Positions 50,240-61,381 are shown, numbered from the stretch's first letter. The stretch: 64,000 bases of DNA from Chrysoporthe austroafricana (GCA_001051155.2 JYIP02000006.1:4588001-4652000); one strand, 5' to 3'. Made by a program: numbers and translations. Notes: generated by a model from the sequence alone, not told the origin.

Positions 50240-50659
50240 GATAAACTGTAAAGTTAAAGGGTTTATGCTAGCAAGAGCGGTATTAAGTATAGCCTTAAAT
50301 ACCGGAAATACATTCAGTAAAGTATCGCAATATTTATAAGCCTATAAGGCTGTTATTTGGAAGTATTATAAGGTCTCAATAATATTTAGATTTACGACTG
50401 AAAAGCTATAGTAATTTATCTAGTAAGTATCCTGTCCTTATATATCCAGCTTTTCAATTCTGGACCAACAGGACCGTTATCGATATTGTCGGTCCTTATA
50501 AGACTGTCAGGACCGATAGCGATTATATCGGTCCAACCCTTAACCTTGGGTTACGTAATCCTTGCGGATATTTCCTAATAGGGTAGTTGCACAAGCTAAT
50601 CCGTTATCCCTTCTTGCTTTTAGTGCGTTAGCAGGCCATTCCCATATTGGGTTATAATA
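50240..50659 (-). repeat. LTR Y, main part
   Basis: Continues the 31 bases at 24955-24985 after the TSD gataa. Together they make a family-1 LTR of about 446 bp ending gggttataata. Its centre (50464-50515) has inverted GACCGAT/ATCGGTC motifs like the LTRs of element I. No internal region is attached, so it was a solo LTR before G entered. Confidence 0.88.
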
Positions 50660-51046
50660 TAAAAGCAGTATTAAATATAATCCTTGAATACCGAAATACA
50701 TTTAATAAAGTATTGCAATATTTATAAGCTTAAATAGCTATTATTTGAATGTATTATAAGGTTTAAGTAACATTTAGATTTATAACTGAAAAGCTATAGC
50801 AATTTATTTAATAAGTAGTTTTTCCTTATATATCCAGCTTTTTACTTTAGCTTATTCGCTCACTTAATAAGCCAGTAAGCCGGGCTCGCTAAATTATTAA
50901 ATAATCCGGTAAGCCGTATCTTATTTAACTTTAACCCTTGATTATATAAGCAAATACAAACCTTTCCTGGGCGGGGCTAGTAGTATAACGGCTTAGCAGC
51001 TTCTTTCGTGCATCGTATACTCTAATCTATATATTAAGTTATAATA
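50660..51046 (-). repeat. LTR Z, right part
   Basis: After taaaa (TSD of Y, paired with caaaa at 24950-24954) the LTR resumes at gcagtattaaatataa and ends agttataata at 51046. No internal region follows on this side. Next is the pogo-like transposase at 51047. Confidence 0.8.
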
Positions 51047-51449
51047 GTTAATAAATTTTTTATAGCGCAATTTAATCTTTAAAACTTAAAAAGCTAGATA
51101 AATCGCTTTAATTCGAATTAATAAAGCTATAATAGAAGTAATTCGGCTTTAATTTTGAATGTTTAATTAATTACGAATAATTATAATAAAATTAGCTAAT
51201 AAGTAAAATATAGATAAAATAAGAATAATAGAAGGCTAAAGAGAGAATAGCTTAATTTTCGGAAGCTTTTAAAGCCGTTTAATATAGAAAAAATAGCTTG
51301 GATTATATATTTAGATTTTATTTCTCGAATATATATTAGCCGAAAGCAATTATTTACTGCTTCTTATAATATTCAAAAGGAAATTAGTTTAATAATAGTA
51401 ATTTCCTTTTAATATAAAACTTTTCAGAAATTAGCAATTTATTGCTACT
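51047..51449 (+). pseudogene. Pogo/Fot1-like DDE transposase, middle part
   Basis: RIP-degraded segment of a DDE transposase. One plus frame reads LDFIS then a basic-hydrophobic run and, near the end, QKLAIYCY, which fits the region of pogo-type transposases leading to the tryptophan-rich motif. Its continuation in the same sense starts at 58833, after element I. The HTH/CENP-B part is missing on the left because LTR Z and everything nested in it intervene. Confidence 0.55.
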
Positions 51450-51876
51450 TGTTATAAACCAATATGCAAAACCAAAATACAATACCAAAACTATAACCCA
51501 CTTGGTATTAGAGTTGGCTACGGACCCAACCACGTGCTTATATAAACCAGGGTTATAAATAAGGACTGATAGGACCGCTATCGGTCCTATCGATATAACT
51601 ATAGACCGATACGTTCGATATCGGTCTTACCGGTCCAGAATTGAAAAGCAGGATATATAAGAACCAGATATTTACCAGATAGACAATAATAGCTTTTCAA
51701 TTATTAATCTAAGTATCAATTGGACCCTATTATTGATAATTGCTCTAGACTTGTAAATATTATAATATTCGGTAAATCGTATTTCGACCTCAAAGCTTAT
51801 ATTTGGTACCGCTCTTATTAATATAAAACTTTTCGACCTTATAGCATATCCCAGGATTGTTATAGCATTTACAATA
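51450..51876 (+). repeat. 5' LTR of element I (427 bp)
   Basis: Starts tgttataaaccaatatgc and ends gcatttacaata. It is the least mutated LTR start in the window. Its centre (about 51566-51645) has GACCGAT/ATCGGTC inverted motifs, as in Y. A possible TATA-like tatataag follows at about 51655-51662, also present in the other LTRs. Confidence 0.92.
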
Positions 51877-51929
51877 TTTTGACAATTCTTATTTAAGAAT
51901 GGTTTAGTATATACTCTTTAAGCAATACC

Positions 51930-52880
51930 AAAAATACGATAGCATTTCAAATCCCGTTTTCTTCTAGCAACCAGGCTTCTTAAAAAAGAAATCCGGTTAT
52001 CTTTATTAACGAATAATTCCAGGAATAAAATATAGCCTTATACTAATAGCTCGAGAAAATTAAGAACGAAATTTTCCGCTTTAATACCTTTTAACAAGCT
52101 AAGGCTTTCAAGCTCGATAAGCCCGGGCTTTACAAAAGCATTTGCGGGGACTTTTAGGCTTTCTTAACCCAATTTAAAGCTTATTTTAAATACTATAATA
52201 TCCAATTCAGAACTATTTACAACAAAATCGATTTCGCAAAAAGCCGATTCGAAAGAATAGCGCTCTAATAATAAAAGCTTACTTTTCGTAATTACTTAAA
52301 TAACGATAATATATTTCGTTCCAAGAATATTAAACGCATTTTCCAGCATTATTTTAATTTCGAAAAAGCCTTTATTAAAACTTTCGGAAACCCGGATAAA
52401 TAATGCATTGCAATACGGCAATTAGAAGCATTTTGGCAAACAGAATTAATAGCAGATTATATAGCTAAATTCAAATAAATTATCGCTTATTTCGATTACG
52501 AAAATGAATTTCTTATAGATATTTACTATACAAAACTCAAAAAAGAAATTAAAGACAAACTTTATAAAGAAAACTATTCCGAAAAACTTAATAAATTTAT
52601 TAATAAAGCTATTTGTATTAACAATCGACTTTACAAACGAAAATAATAATAATAGAAGAATTATAATAATACTTATCGATACTTGCTTAATTCTAGGAAA
52701 TGCAAATTCCAATACGGCAACCGAAATAGCATAGCCTATTCGGGCATAATATATGCCGGACTTATAAAACTGGACGCTTTTATACGAGAATAATATAAAA
52801 GAATTATTTATTATAATTATAGCAAGAAAGGGTATATTGCTCGCAATTGCTATTAAAAGAAAAAGAAGCGAGAATAGAAG
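51930..52880 (+). pseudogene. Element I gag remnant
   Basis: Collinear with gag of A and H. The zinc knuckle at 52809-52853 keeps its last Cys while the first two Cys and the His read Tyr. The minus-strand open stretch 52446-52712 is a shadow. Confidence 0.8.
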
Positions 52881-55800
52881 CTAGTTTCGGAAAAACAAAT
52901 TAGTATTGTTTACCGATAAGAACTTAATTAGCTAAATAATAATATCTTACGGGAATAAATAACGAACCCTAATTATAATAATATAAGCTGGATAGCCTAT
53001 TATTAGGATTATTGCTTATTATATTTTTTAGCGAAAGAAAGTTCGGGATAATTCTTATACAAACTTAAAAAATAGAAATAATTCGCTATAAAAAGAAAAG
53101 GCCCTTTTTACGATATGGCTATAAATAATAGCAAATTCAGATTACTTAAATAACTTACTAATTGCTAAAAAAGAAGATTTAGGATAATTCTTTTTAAAAA
53201 TATATTTCGACAAATAATAAGAAGCAATAATAAAAGAAGAATTCGGCATTCTAAATGCGATAGTATTAATATTTAGCGCTATAGCAAAAGAAATAACGCT
53301 ATAAAACCGATAGCCAGATAACTTACTAACTTTTATATTTGAAAAAGAATTAGAAAAGTATAGTATCCGGAATATGAAATAGCTATAATAGAAGCATAGC
53401 AGCTAGATAACCAAATATATAAAAATTAAGCATTTTATTTATAGATTTATATTACAGGAATTCCTTTAAAGCATCCCATTTCAGAATAGCGAATACGAAC
53501 CCTAAAAAAATAGAAAGATTAGTTACTTATACCTTTATTATTACGAACTTGCCTGGATATATTATATATATTATAATTGCTAAATATATTTTAGCGAGAA
53601 AATTAAAAATAATTAGTTCTTAATTAGGAAATAAGACTAATTAATCCGACTTATTATAGAATCTTAAAGAAAATATAGAAAAGTTTTATATATCGAATAT
53701 AATAATATATATATCGGGTTACCAGATAATTGCCCGTAAAAGTATATTCAGGGAAGAACAATTTAAGAATAATACTATATTATAATATATTCTATTTATA
53801 TGCAAAATAAGGCTAAAGAATAATACCGATTGCAAAAAGCCGAAAAGGCAAGATAATATGCTTAAAGCTAAGCAAGAAAGTTAGCAAAGCAAGTAGCGAA
53901 ATAAGTACAAAACGACCCAAAAAGAAAAGATCGCTTATAAAAGGATAATAGCCAATCAGGATTACGAAATCCTTATATATTATTATAAATAATAAAGAAG
54001 AATATATTATTTTGGATGCATATATTAACGGGCAATGCTATAGTATATTATTGGATAATAGCGCATAAGGAAATTTTATTTTGCCGAAAATTATTAATAA
54101 AGAACGGATTTCTTAAACGCAAAAGAAAAATCCTTATAGATTTAATATTATAAAAAGAAAGGCAATAGCATATAACCTCGGAATAATTGATATGGAAATT
54201 AATTACTTACTTATTTTGATCCAAAACTTTATAACGAATATTACTTTCGATATTATAAATATAGCATAATATAAATTAATTTTAGGAATATTATAACTTA
54301 AAAAGCATAACCCTTATATCGATTAAACTATTAGTTAAATTTTATAAGAATTAGCTATACTTAATAAAAAGGTTATAATTAACGGAAAAAAGAAAATCCT
54401 AATTATTAAAGATAATACTAGAAACGTACGCTTAAACAGGCTTAGATATACCTTTAAAGCAGAAATATTTGCCAAATAATAGGGAAAAGTTACGGATATC
54501 TCGAACTTATAAGTATAAATTAAAGATAGACTGAGAATTCAAACGGTTAGCGGTTAGCAAAAGACTAATCCGATATAAAACGTTACGAAACTATATAAAC
54601 TATAAAACTATAAGGAAATTCAGCTTTTAGTATAATAAGTACAAAAAGATTACGAAAAAAGATTTGGCTTTATAAACGACAAATACTTAAAACTGCCAGA
54701 AATTAAGATATATAAATAAAGAAAGGAAATAATAGAAAGAAAATACGCTTAATAATACTTTTTATTCTTCCAGATTGCAAAAAACAAAAAAGGACCGATA
54801 CTAGAACTTAAAAACGTATTACGAGAATACTATAAATTCAAGAAATTATAGCAAGGAAAATTCGATACCGGTTTGCTAAAATATAGCCTTTTTGACTATA
54901 AAATCTTACTGAAAGAAAGAATAAAACTCAAAAACTACTCTATTTATAAACTCGATTAAACGAAACTCGAAATATTCAGAAAATATATTAACGAAAACTT
55001 AAAGAGAAATTATATACGGAAATTACGGTTATTAGCAGAATATCCAATCTTATTTATACCCAAAAAGAATAGCAAATTACGACTCTATATAAATTATAAA
55101 TAACTTAATAATATTATAATTAAGAACCGCTATTTCTTATTCCTAATAAGAGAAATGCAAAACCGATTAATAAAGGCAAACTGGTTTATTACGCTTAATT
55201 TCAAAAAAGGATATTATTATATCCGAATTAAGGAAAACGATATTTAGAAAATAATATTTAAAACTCGTTACGGATATTTCAAATATATAATCTTACTTTT
55301 TAAATTAATTAATGCGCTCGCATTTTTCCAAAAAATAATTAACGATATTTTCCGCAAATATCTGGATATTATTATTATTATCTATTTTGATAATATTTTT
55401 ATCTATTCGAAAAATTTCGAATCTTATAAATAATACATATAATAAGTATTCCAAATTTTGCAAAATAATAAGTTCTTAATAAAATTAAATAAATGCTATT
55501 TCTATTAGCGAAAAATCAATTATTTCAATTATATAATAAAATTAAATAGAATTAGCATATAAAATGATAAAATCCAAGCAGTAAAAGAATAGCTTATATT
55601 AAAAAAGATAAAAAAAATTAAGGCATTTTTCGGCTATATTAACTTTTACCGATAATTCATTCGGGATTATAACAAAATCGTATGCCTTTTTACGGATTTT
55701 ACGAAAAAAGACCGAAAGTTCGAATAGATATAAGAAATACAAGAAGCATTCGATAAGATTAAAAAACGAGTAATATCGGAACTTATATTTTGTAAAGCAA

Positions 55801-57560
55801 ATCCAGATAAATTATTCGAAATCGAAACCGATATATCAGATTATGCATTAGGAAAATAACTAGGCTAACGAAATAACCAAAAACGCTTTAGGATTATAAG
55901 CAATTTCTTAAAAAAACTAAATAGCCCAGAACTCAATTATAGTATCCCGGATAAGAAATTAATAGTAATTATAAAAGCATTCGAAAAATAGCAATATTAC
56001 TTGATCGGAACAAAATACCAGATTATAATATATTCTAATTATAAAAACCTAATAATATTTATAATAATAAAAATCTTGAATAAGCAATAAGTTAAGTAAA
56101 TAGAATTCTTTTCCTAATTCGACTTAAAAATCGTTTATTATAAAGAATCGGAAAATAGCAAGGCAAATGCATTTAGCAAATAATTGGATTATCAAAATAT
56201 AAAGCTAAAAGAATTTCAGAATATTTTCCGGCAAGATAAAAATAGCAATCTTGTAAACGAAACCAGAGAATTCGATATAATTATTAAAATTAGCAATAAT
56301 AAGAAAAAACCAGAAAATATAACTCTCGAAAAATAAAATAAATATATCCGGAATATATATAATATATTAGTATACGGCTATTAAAGAATCAAAGCTATAT
56401 ACGAAAGAATTAAGAGATATTAGAATTTCTTAGGATTAAGAAAAAAGATTGAAAAAATCTTATAAGAATACGATAATTGCAAAAAAAATAAAATCGAATA
56501 TTATAAGCCTTATAAATTGCTTTAACTATTTCCTATTCCAAAAGCGGTTTGGTAATCTATTAGCTAGGATTTTATTATTAAGCTATCTTTTTTACGAAAA
56601 CTCTTAACTAAAATATAATATAATAATATCCTAATAATAATTTGCAAACTAAGCAAATATATTTATTTCTTCTTATATAAGGGAAGTAGCATAGCAAAAG
56701 ATCTCGTATATATATTTTTGAAAACAGTTATAGCTAATTACGGCATGCTTAAAGAAATTATTTCCGATAAAAATAAGAAATTCGTATCAAATTTCTAAAT
56801 ATTGCTTATAAAGTTATTCGGAATATAATAAAAGATATTTATAGCATTCTATTTACAAATAGACGAATAAATAAAATAAATAAATTAGATTATCAAATAA
56901 TATTTATAATATTATATAAATTACAAATAAAATAGCTGGATTAATTTATTATTTCTCGTATAATTCGCATATAATAGCGCAAATATAAATATAATAAAGA
57001 AATTATTATTTTATACGCTATACGGCTATAACCTAATAGTTTATTACAATAAATTATTAAGAATAAATGCAAAAATAATAGAAAAACGAATTAAAAGAAT
57101 TAAAAAAGTCTAAAAAGAATTTCAGAAAAAACTGAAATTTGTACAGAAAAAGATAACGAAATATACTAATTCCAAAAAAATTAAAAAACTAATTCTGCAA
57201 GAAAAAGATAAAATCTATTTTATTTGATAAAAAGAATATATTAAAATAACCAGACTTTTTTACTTACTAAACTATAAGAAATTCGGATTATTCAAAATAC
57301 TGAAAAAAATCTTAAATATCAATTTCGAACTCGCGCTACTTTACGGAATAAAAATCTACCCAATTTTCTATATTTCGTTCTTCGAACTTATATTTAAAAT
57401 AATTAAAACAGATATTATAGTATAAATAGAAAATAACGAACCGGAATACAAAATGAAACGAATCTTTAAATATCGAAAACCGATAAATTATAGAAAATAT
57501 TTAATCAAATAGAAAAGATATTACTTAAACGAAAATAATTAAGAACCAATCAAGAATTTA
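52880..57560 (+). pseudogene. Element I linker and pol remnant
   Basis: Linker with the conserved block at about 53400-53620, protease at about 54040-54370, RT at about 55000-55600 with the YxDD box reading YFDN-IFIY at about 55378-55420, RNase H at about 55790-56200, integrase at about 56350-57000, chromodomain at about 57440-57550. The first catalytic Asp of RT is kept. Stops throughout. Confidence 0.86.
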
Positions 57561-57689
57561 ATTAACGCGAAACAAATATTCCAGGTTTATTAAGAAAAAG
57601 CAGCTATTCGGATATAAAAATCTTCCCAATAAGATACTATTACTAGTTAGTATTTAATACTGAAATAAGAAAATAACCAATCAGGAAAA

Positions 57690-58260
57690 CTTATTAATTA
57701 ATTAGAAGGATAATCAATATTAGAAAAACTGGCTATATTTCCAAGCCTAATTTCCGTAACCGTAACGAACTAATCAATTTCAGAACCAAATTATTATAAA
57801 ATAGCTTCGAAATCGAAACTCTCAGGAAAAGGACTTTCAGGAACGAAAAGTTCTATAGCACGATACTCGGCCTTAGCCTTATAACGCTCTTCCTCGGCCT
57901 TTTCGGCTTCCAACCTTTCCAATTCCTTAATAATATCCAATCCGTAATGAATAGCGCGCGCTATTTTCTCAGCCTATAAACGATACTATTTCCGAAAGCG
58001 CAAGACTTTAGTATTCGCTAGTATCGCTTCTCTTTCGGCCATTTCCAATTCCGTTTCAACTTGAGAATACTATTTTGCAATCTTTTATATTTGCAATAGA
58101 GAAAGCCCGGCTATATCGCAATTCTTCCGTTTATTACGGATACATTCCGCATACCGGGAAGAATTTTCTTCGGAAGCAGCGAAAAAAAGATTGCAATCCA
58201 TGCAAGAAAAATAAGCAAGCATTTCCGAATAATAAGAAAAGACCGAAAGATAAAAAGCGT
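57690..58260 (-). pseudogene. Conserved antisense frame in the 3' region of element I
   Basis: Reading leftwards: YAECIRNKRKNCDIAGLS, then YSQVETELEMAEREAI, a basic segment with ARAIHYGLD, KELERLEAEKAEEERYKAKA and VPESPFPESFDFEAIL. Few stops over about 150 codons. The N-terminal CIR...GLS segment matches the D copy. The plus-strand open frame 58075-58272 is its shadow. Confidence 0.7.
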
Positions 58261-58406
58261 TATTCTGGATAGTTTTCTTATAACAAAACTTTTCGACCTT
58301 GCCTAATATCCTAATCAGGAAAGCATAATAAGCAATAAAATAGAACAGAGAAACTTATATAAAAAAAAAAGCTAATAAGAATATTAACCAATAAAATAAG
58401 GAATAA

Positions 58407-58832
58407 TATTATAAATTAATATGCAAAACTAAAATACAATATTAAAATTATAACCTATTTAATATCAGGATTAATTACGGACTTAATTATATGCTTATAT
58501 AAACCAGAATTATAAATAAAGATTAACGGGACCGCTATCGGTCCTATCGATATAATTATAGACCGATACGTTCGATATCGGTCTTACTAGTCCAAATTAA
58601 AAAGCGGGATATATAAGAACTAGATATCTATCAGATAGATAATAATAGCTTTTCAGTTATCAATCTAAGTATCAATTGGACCTTATTATTGATAGTCGCT
58701 CCAGACTTGTAAATATTATAATATTCGGTAAATCGTATTTCGATTCCAAAGCTTATACTTGGTACCGCTCTTGTTAGTATAAAACCTTTCGACCTTATAG
58801 CATATCCCAAAATTGCTGCAGCGTTTACAATA
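58407..58832 (+). repeat. 3' LTR of element I (426 bp)
   Basis: Starts tattataaattaatatgc and ends gcgtttacaata. Compared with the 5' copy its first 100 bases have lost many C and G, all by C-to-T or G-to-A changes. A purine-rich aataaaataaggaataa tract precedes it. Confidence 0.92.
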
Positions 58833-59728
58833 CTACCGAAAATAGCTAGATAAATAACAAAATAGCTTTCGAATAGCTAAAGAAAATCTTTATTTTAGCT
58901 AGCTAATTAAGCAATTAATAGGAAATTAAATTGCTAGTTCTTAATAGCTATAGCAGTTATATAACCGAAGAATTTATATGCCTTTACTAGCAGAATAATA
59001 TTTGGCTGCTTTTTTTACCCCTTTATACTTTATATATTTTCCAGCCCTTTAATTTGGGAATTTTCTTATTTTTGAAAAGAATATATAGAAAAAAAATCGG
59101 TTTGCTAAACTAAAACGATTCTAGCATAGCTAGCAAGCGAATATTCCTCGAAAACTATCGCTAAGCACATATTAAAAGCCTTTCAGAACGAAATATTCGA
59201 TCAGAATAAAAAGCAACTAGCTTATAGCCAGTTTTCGTAACAAAGCCAATAATAAGCCCTCTCGTAATCCTTAGCGCTAGCCAGCAATTATCCAGCCAGT
59301 CAATATTAGACTGAACACTTTTGCCAGCCTCTAAAGAAGGCCTTCCAGCAGTTTCGAGCGATCTAGACAAATATTCGACCCCTAGGAAAATTACGGAATT
59401 AAAGGCTCAGGTTCGCGAGATTCAGAGGCTAACAAAACCCATACCAGTAAGCCGAATCCTTTTCAGAAAGATGATTAAGGGGTAGGAGGAGAGGGACCTG
59501 TACAGGCGAGGGATCAGCGAAAAATTCAGATTCTGGAAGCTCAAAATGCAGCCAGAGAGCCGTCGAAAAGAAGAAAGGTTAACACTAGTCCGAATTCGAA
59601 GTTTGTCAATATCGAAGCTATCCAGAAGGCTCAGATCAAGGCCAATTGCGATAGGAATGCTATAGATAAAGAGAGCAAAGCCGAAATACCCTTGGCTGAA
59701 GAGGACTGTATAATAGTCGCTTAGATGG
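58833..59728 (+). pseudogene. Pogo/Fot1-like DDE transposase, C-terminal part
   Basis: Continues 51047-51449 after element I. One frame shows the decayed second and third catalytic region at about 58930-59160: a hydrophobic strand where DGH is expected, then IWLLFLP, FQPFNLG and LKRIYRK, which in pogo-type enzymes reads as PPHTSH.LQPLD.G...LK. Further on come an IKS segment and KPIISPLVIL, then STPRKITELKAQVREIQRL at 59372-59428 and a basic tail ending near 59728, with one apparent frame change near 59480. The last 400 bases are far less AT-rich than the rest. The minus-strand open frame 59161-59370 is a shadow. Confidence 0.75.
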
Positions 59729-59765
59729 TTGAGAAATGAAAGAGTGAAATATGTATGTGAAATCT

Positions 59766-59808
59766 GGGGAGGGTGGGCAGGGGGTGCCCGGTAAGGGGTG
59801 TGGCGACT
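59766..59808 (+). repeat. Right terminal inverted repeat of the pogo-like transposon
   Basis: G-rich run from about ggggagggtgggcaggggg to gtggcgact, ending at 59808 and followed by TA (59809-59810), the target dinucleotide of Tc1/mariner-pogo elements. It lies about 40 bases after the transposase stop. The left partner is outside the window, so the repeat is inferred from position, sequence type and TA. Confidence 0.6.
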
Positions 59809-59810
59809 TA

Positions 59811-60219
59811 TTTAACCTTCAATTTCCCAGCCTGGGACTGGGAGAGGCCGAGATTTTGAGAGAGGGACTTAAAAGAAGGGGCCATTTTGGTCGGTACTGT
59901 CGAGCTTATCTCCAAGTCGCTCGATGGAAGACACAGTCCAGATGTAAAAAGCCCAGAACTACACAGCATAGTACGTAGAAAAGTCCTTGGGTTCAGAAAG
60001 TATGACACGGACATGACTGGGCTGTGCATACGGACGGGATTCTGAGAAGGCGATTGGAGCGCTACCGAAGTCTTTGTTGGCTGATGCTGCAGTTTGTTGA
60101 CGTGGCCCAGCAAATAGGTTGCGTTGCAGATGATCAAATATATGTACTTGGGGTTGCACGCAGTCAATTGGTACTACTCTGTCTTGGCCTAAAAAAAGAG
60201 AAAAAAAAAATTAAATTGA
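59811..60219. other. Host DNA between the transposon and the rhodopsin-domain gene
   Basis: Normal composition, no convincing gene. Several overlapping open frames exist on both strands (59751-59978, 59808-60167, 59959-60159, 60024-60224), but none shows a domain and the first two cross the transposon end. A short reading near 60127-60180 (MIKYMYLGLH) could be a relic of an upstream rhodopsin-gene exon; I cannot support it. An A-rich tract is at 60190-60216. Confidence 0.5.
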
Positions 60220-61166
60220 TATAGTATTGATCCAACAAATCCTTCAAGTATCCACCTGCTACCTAAGTGCCGCAAAATCGGCCAGAGAAAGCCAAATAGC
60301 GGACGGCTGCTGAAATGGAGTCTGTGGGCTCTTTTGATACTGCAAGCAACCTATGCCCTGGTTTTTACCCTCGTCCCGCTCCCTATGTGCAAGCCATTTC
60401 GCTACGCGTGGGTTCCGCTCGAACGTAGCGCTCACTGTAGTCTCATATACTGGTATTACGTTCAGGAGGGCCAATATGCCTCGAGCCTGGCACTGGATGG
60501 CATGCTGCTCTTTTTTCCGATCCTTCCTGTTATCAATCTTCAAATGCCCCTCAAAAAGCGCCTCAGTGTCGGATTAATCTTTGTTCTTGGAGCTGCGTAA
60601 ATCCATCTACAGCGTGCCTGAAGTTCAGTACAAGGCTGTGAGCGCTAATGAACAGATACAGCGCGAGCATAGCAACCGCCATCAAGCTCGCCTTTTGGGT
60701 CGAAGAGTGGACTCAAACGCTCCCAGCGGGCATCCCCAACTGTAGGGTTTTGAGGAGTCCCCACTAATGTATGATTAGGCCTGCTGACATAGTTCGATTC
60801 AAAGGGTTCGATTACTCAGTATCTCTCTTCATTCCGCCTCAGTTCGACCATGAGGGCTTAACCGTATTCATTCCTTCGCAAATGGAGCCAGCTTTAGGCC
60901 TCATCGGGGCTTCGCTTCCTGCACTATGGCCGCTCGTCAAATCCGTGACGAAGAATCTCTGTGATAGTATAGCCAAAAGCTCTAAAAGTACGGAGACGGA
61001 TGCCAAGGGGAATGGAATCCACGTTTCCTACAATGTGGCGCGACATGTAGGAAATGGGAAGCACGATGATAGGAAGTTTTACCCTCTCAACGATGCGTAT
61101 GCGGACGGTCCTGGAAGTGAGCTTCAGACATACGTCAAGGTTACAGACTCGGAAAGAGGTTTGTGA
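60220..61166 (+). CDS. Fungal rhodopsin-domain integral membrane protein, C-terminal half
   Basis: Two exons. Exon 1 is open from 60220 to 60596 (an in-frame TGA lies at 60217) and exon 2 is 60779-61166; the junction keeps frame. Exon 1 gives a membrane segment WSLWALLILQATYALVF, a Cys after the loop (MCKPFRYAW) and a second Cys before YWYYV. It then gives a membrane segment ending in ILPVINLQMPLKKR, a signature of the fungal rhodopsin-domain family, and SVGLIFVLGAA. Exon 2 begins with an IVRF segment and has EPALGLIGASLPALWPLV, the last membrane helix, then a hydrophilic tail of about 70 residues. The first three to four helices are not found upstream, so the gene is truncated or its first exons are decayed. 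Function in these proteins is mostly unknown (often effector- or receptor-like). Confidence 0.72.
60597..60778 (+). other. Predicted intron in the rhodopsin-domain gene
   Basis: Donor gtaaat at 60597, branch-like ctaatg at about 60764, acceptor ttag ending at 60778. Splicing joins GA to the IVRF segment in frame and gives the helix spacing typical of the family. Length is 182 bases. The in-frame ATG at 60771 is inside the intron and not a real start. Confidence 0.65.
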
Positions 61167-61381
61167 TATAATACATGAGCTTCCACTTTCAAATTATTGT
61201 AATGGAGACCAATAGGTTCTACTGCCTGTATTTACCAATAATGAACGGCAAGGTAAGGAAAGCAGGCTTCTTTCTATTAGATGCTCTGAAAGCCGATGGA
61301 TGCATCTGTTATCTGCATTGTTAGTTCTACTTCTAGCGTTCCATGGACTCAGGGCTGTGAAAGTCTCACTATGCGAACTGA
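61167..61381. other. Short host spacer
   Basis: No open frame or motif recognised between the rhodopsin-domain stop and the AAA remnant. An in-frame stop lies just before the ATG at 61382, so the AAA part does not extend upstream here without a splice. Confidence 0.5.

Larger units (their letters stand above)
51450..58832 (+). mobile_element. Element I: complete Ty3/gypsy chromovirus (family 1)
   Basis: 7383 bp with 427- and 426-bp LTRs. The TSD is ctact (51445-51449) against ctacc (58833-58837), one transition apart. It is inserted in the pogo-like transposase. It is the only family-1 copy here whose 5' LTR still begins with TG. Confidence 0.93.

Noticed and set aside
1..59000. Centromere
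   Set aside because: AT-rich RIP-degraded nests are found at fungal centromeres, but also at subtelomeres and on accessory chromosomes; sequence alone cannot decide and no CENP-A data exist here.
59808..60167. Minus-strand 119-codon frame and overlapping plus-strand 59751-59978
   Set aside because: They lie over or beside the transposon TIR, show no domain and overlap each other.
60771..61166. Separate gene starting at ATG 60771
   Set aside because: That ATG lies in the predicted intron; the sequence is exon 2 of the rhodopsin-domain gene and joins exon 1 in frame.
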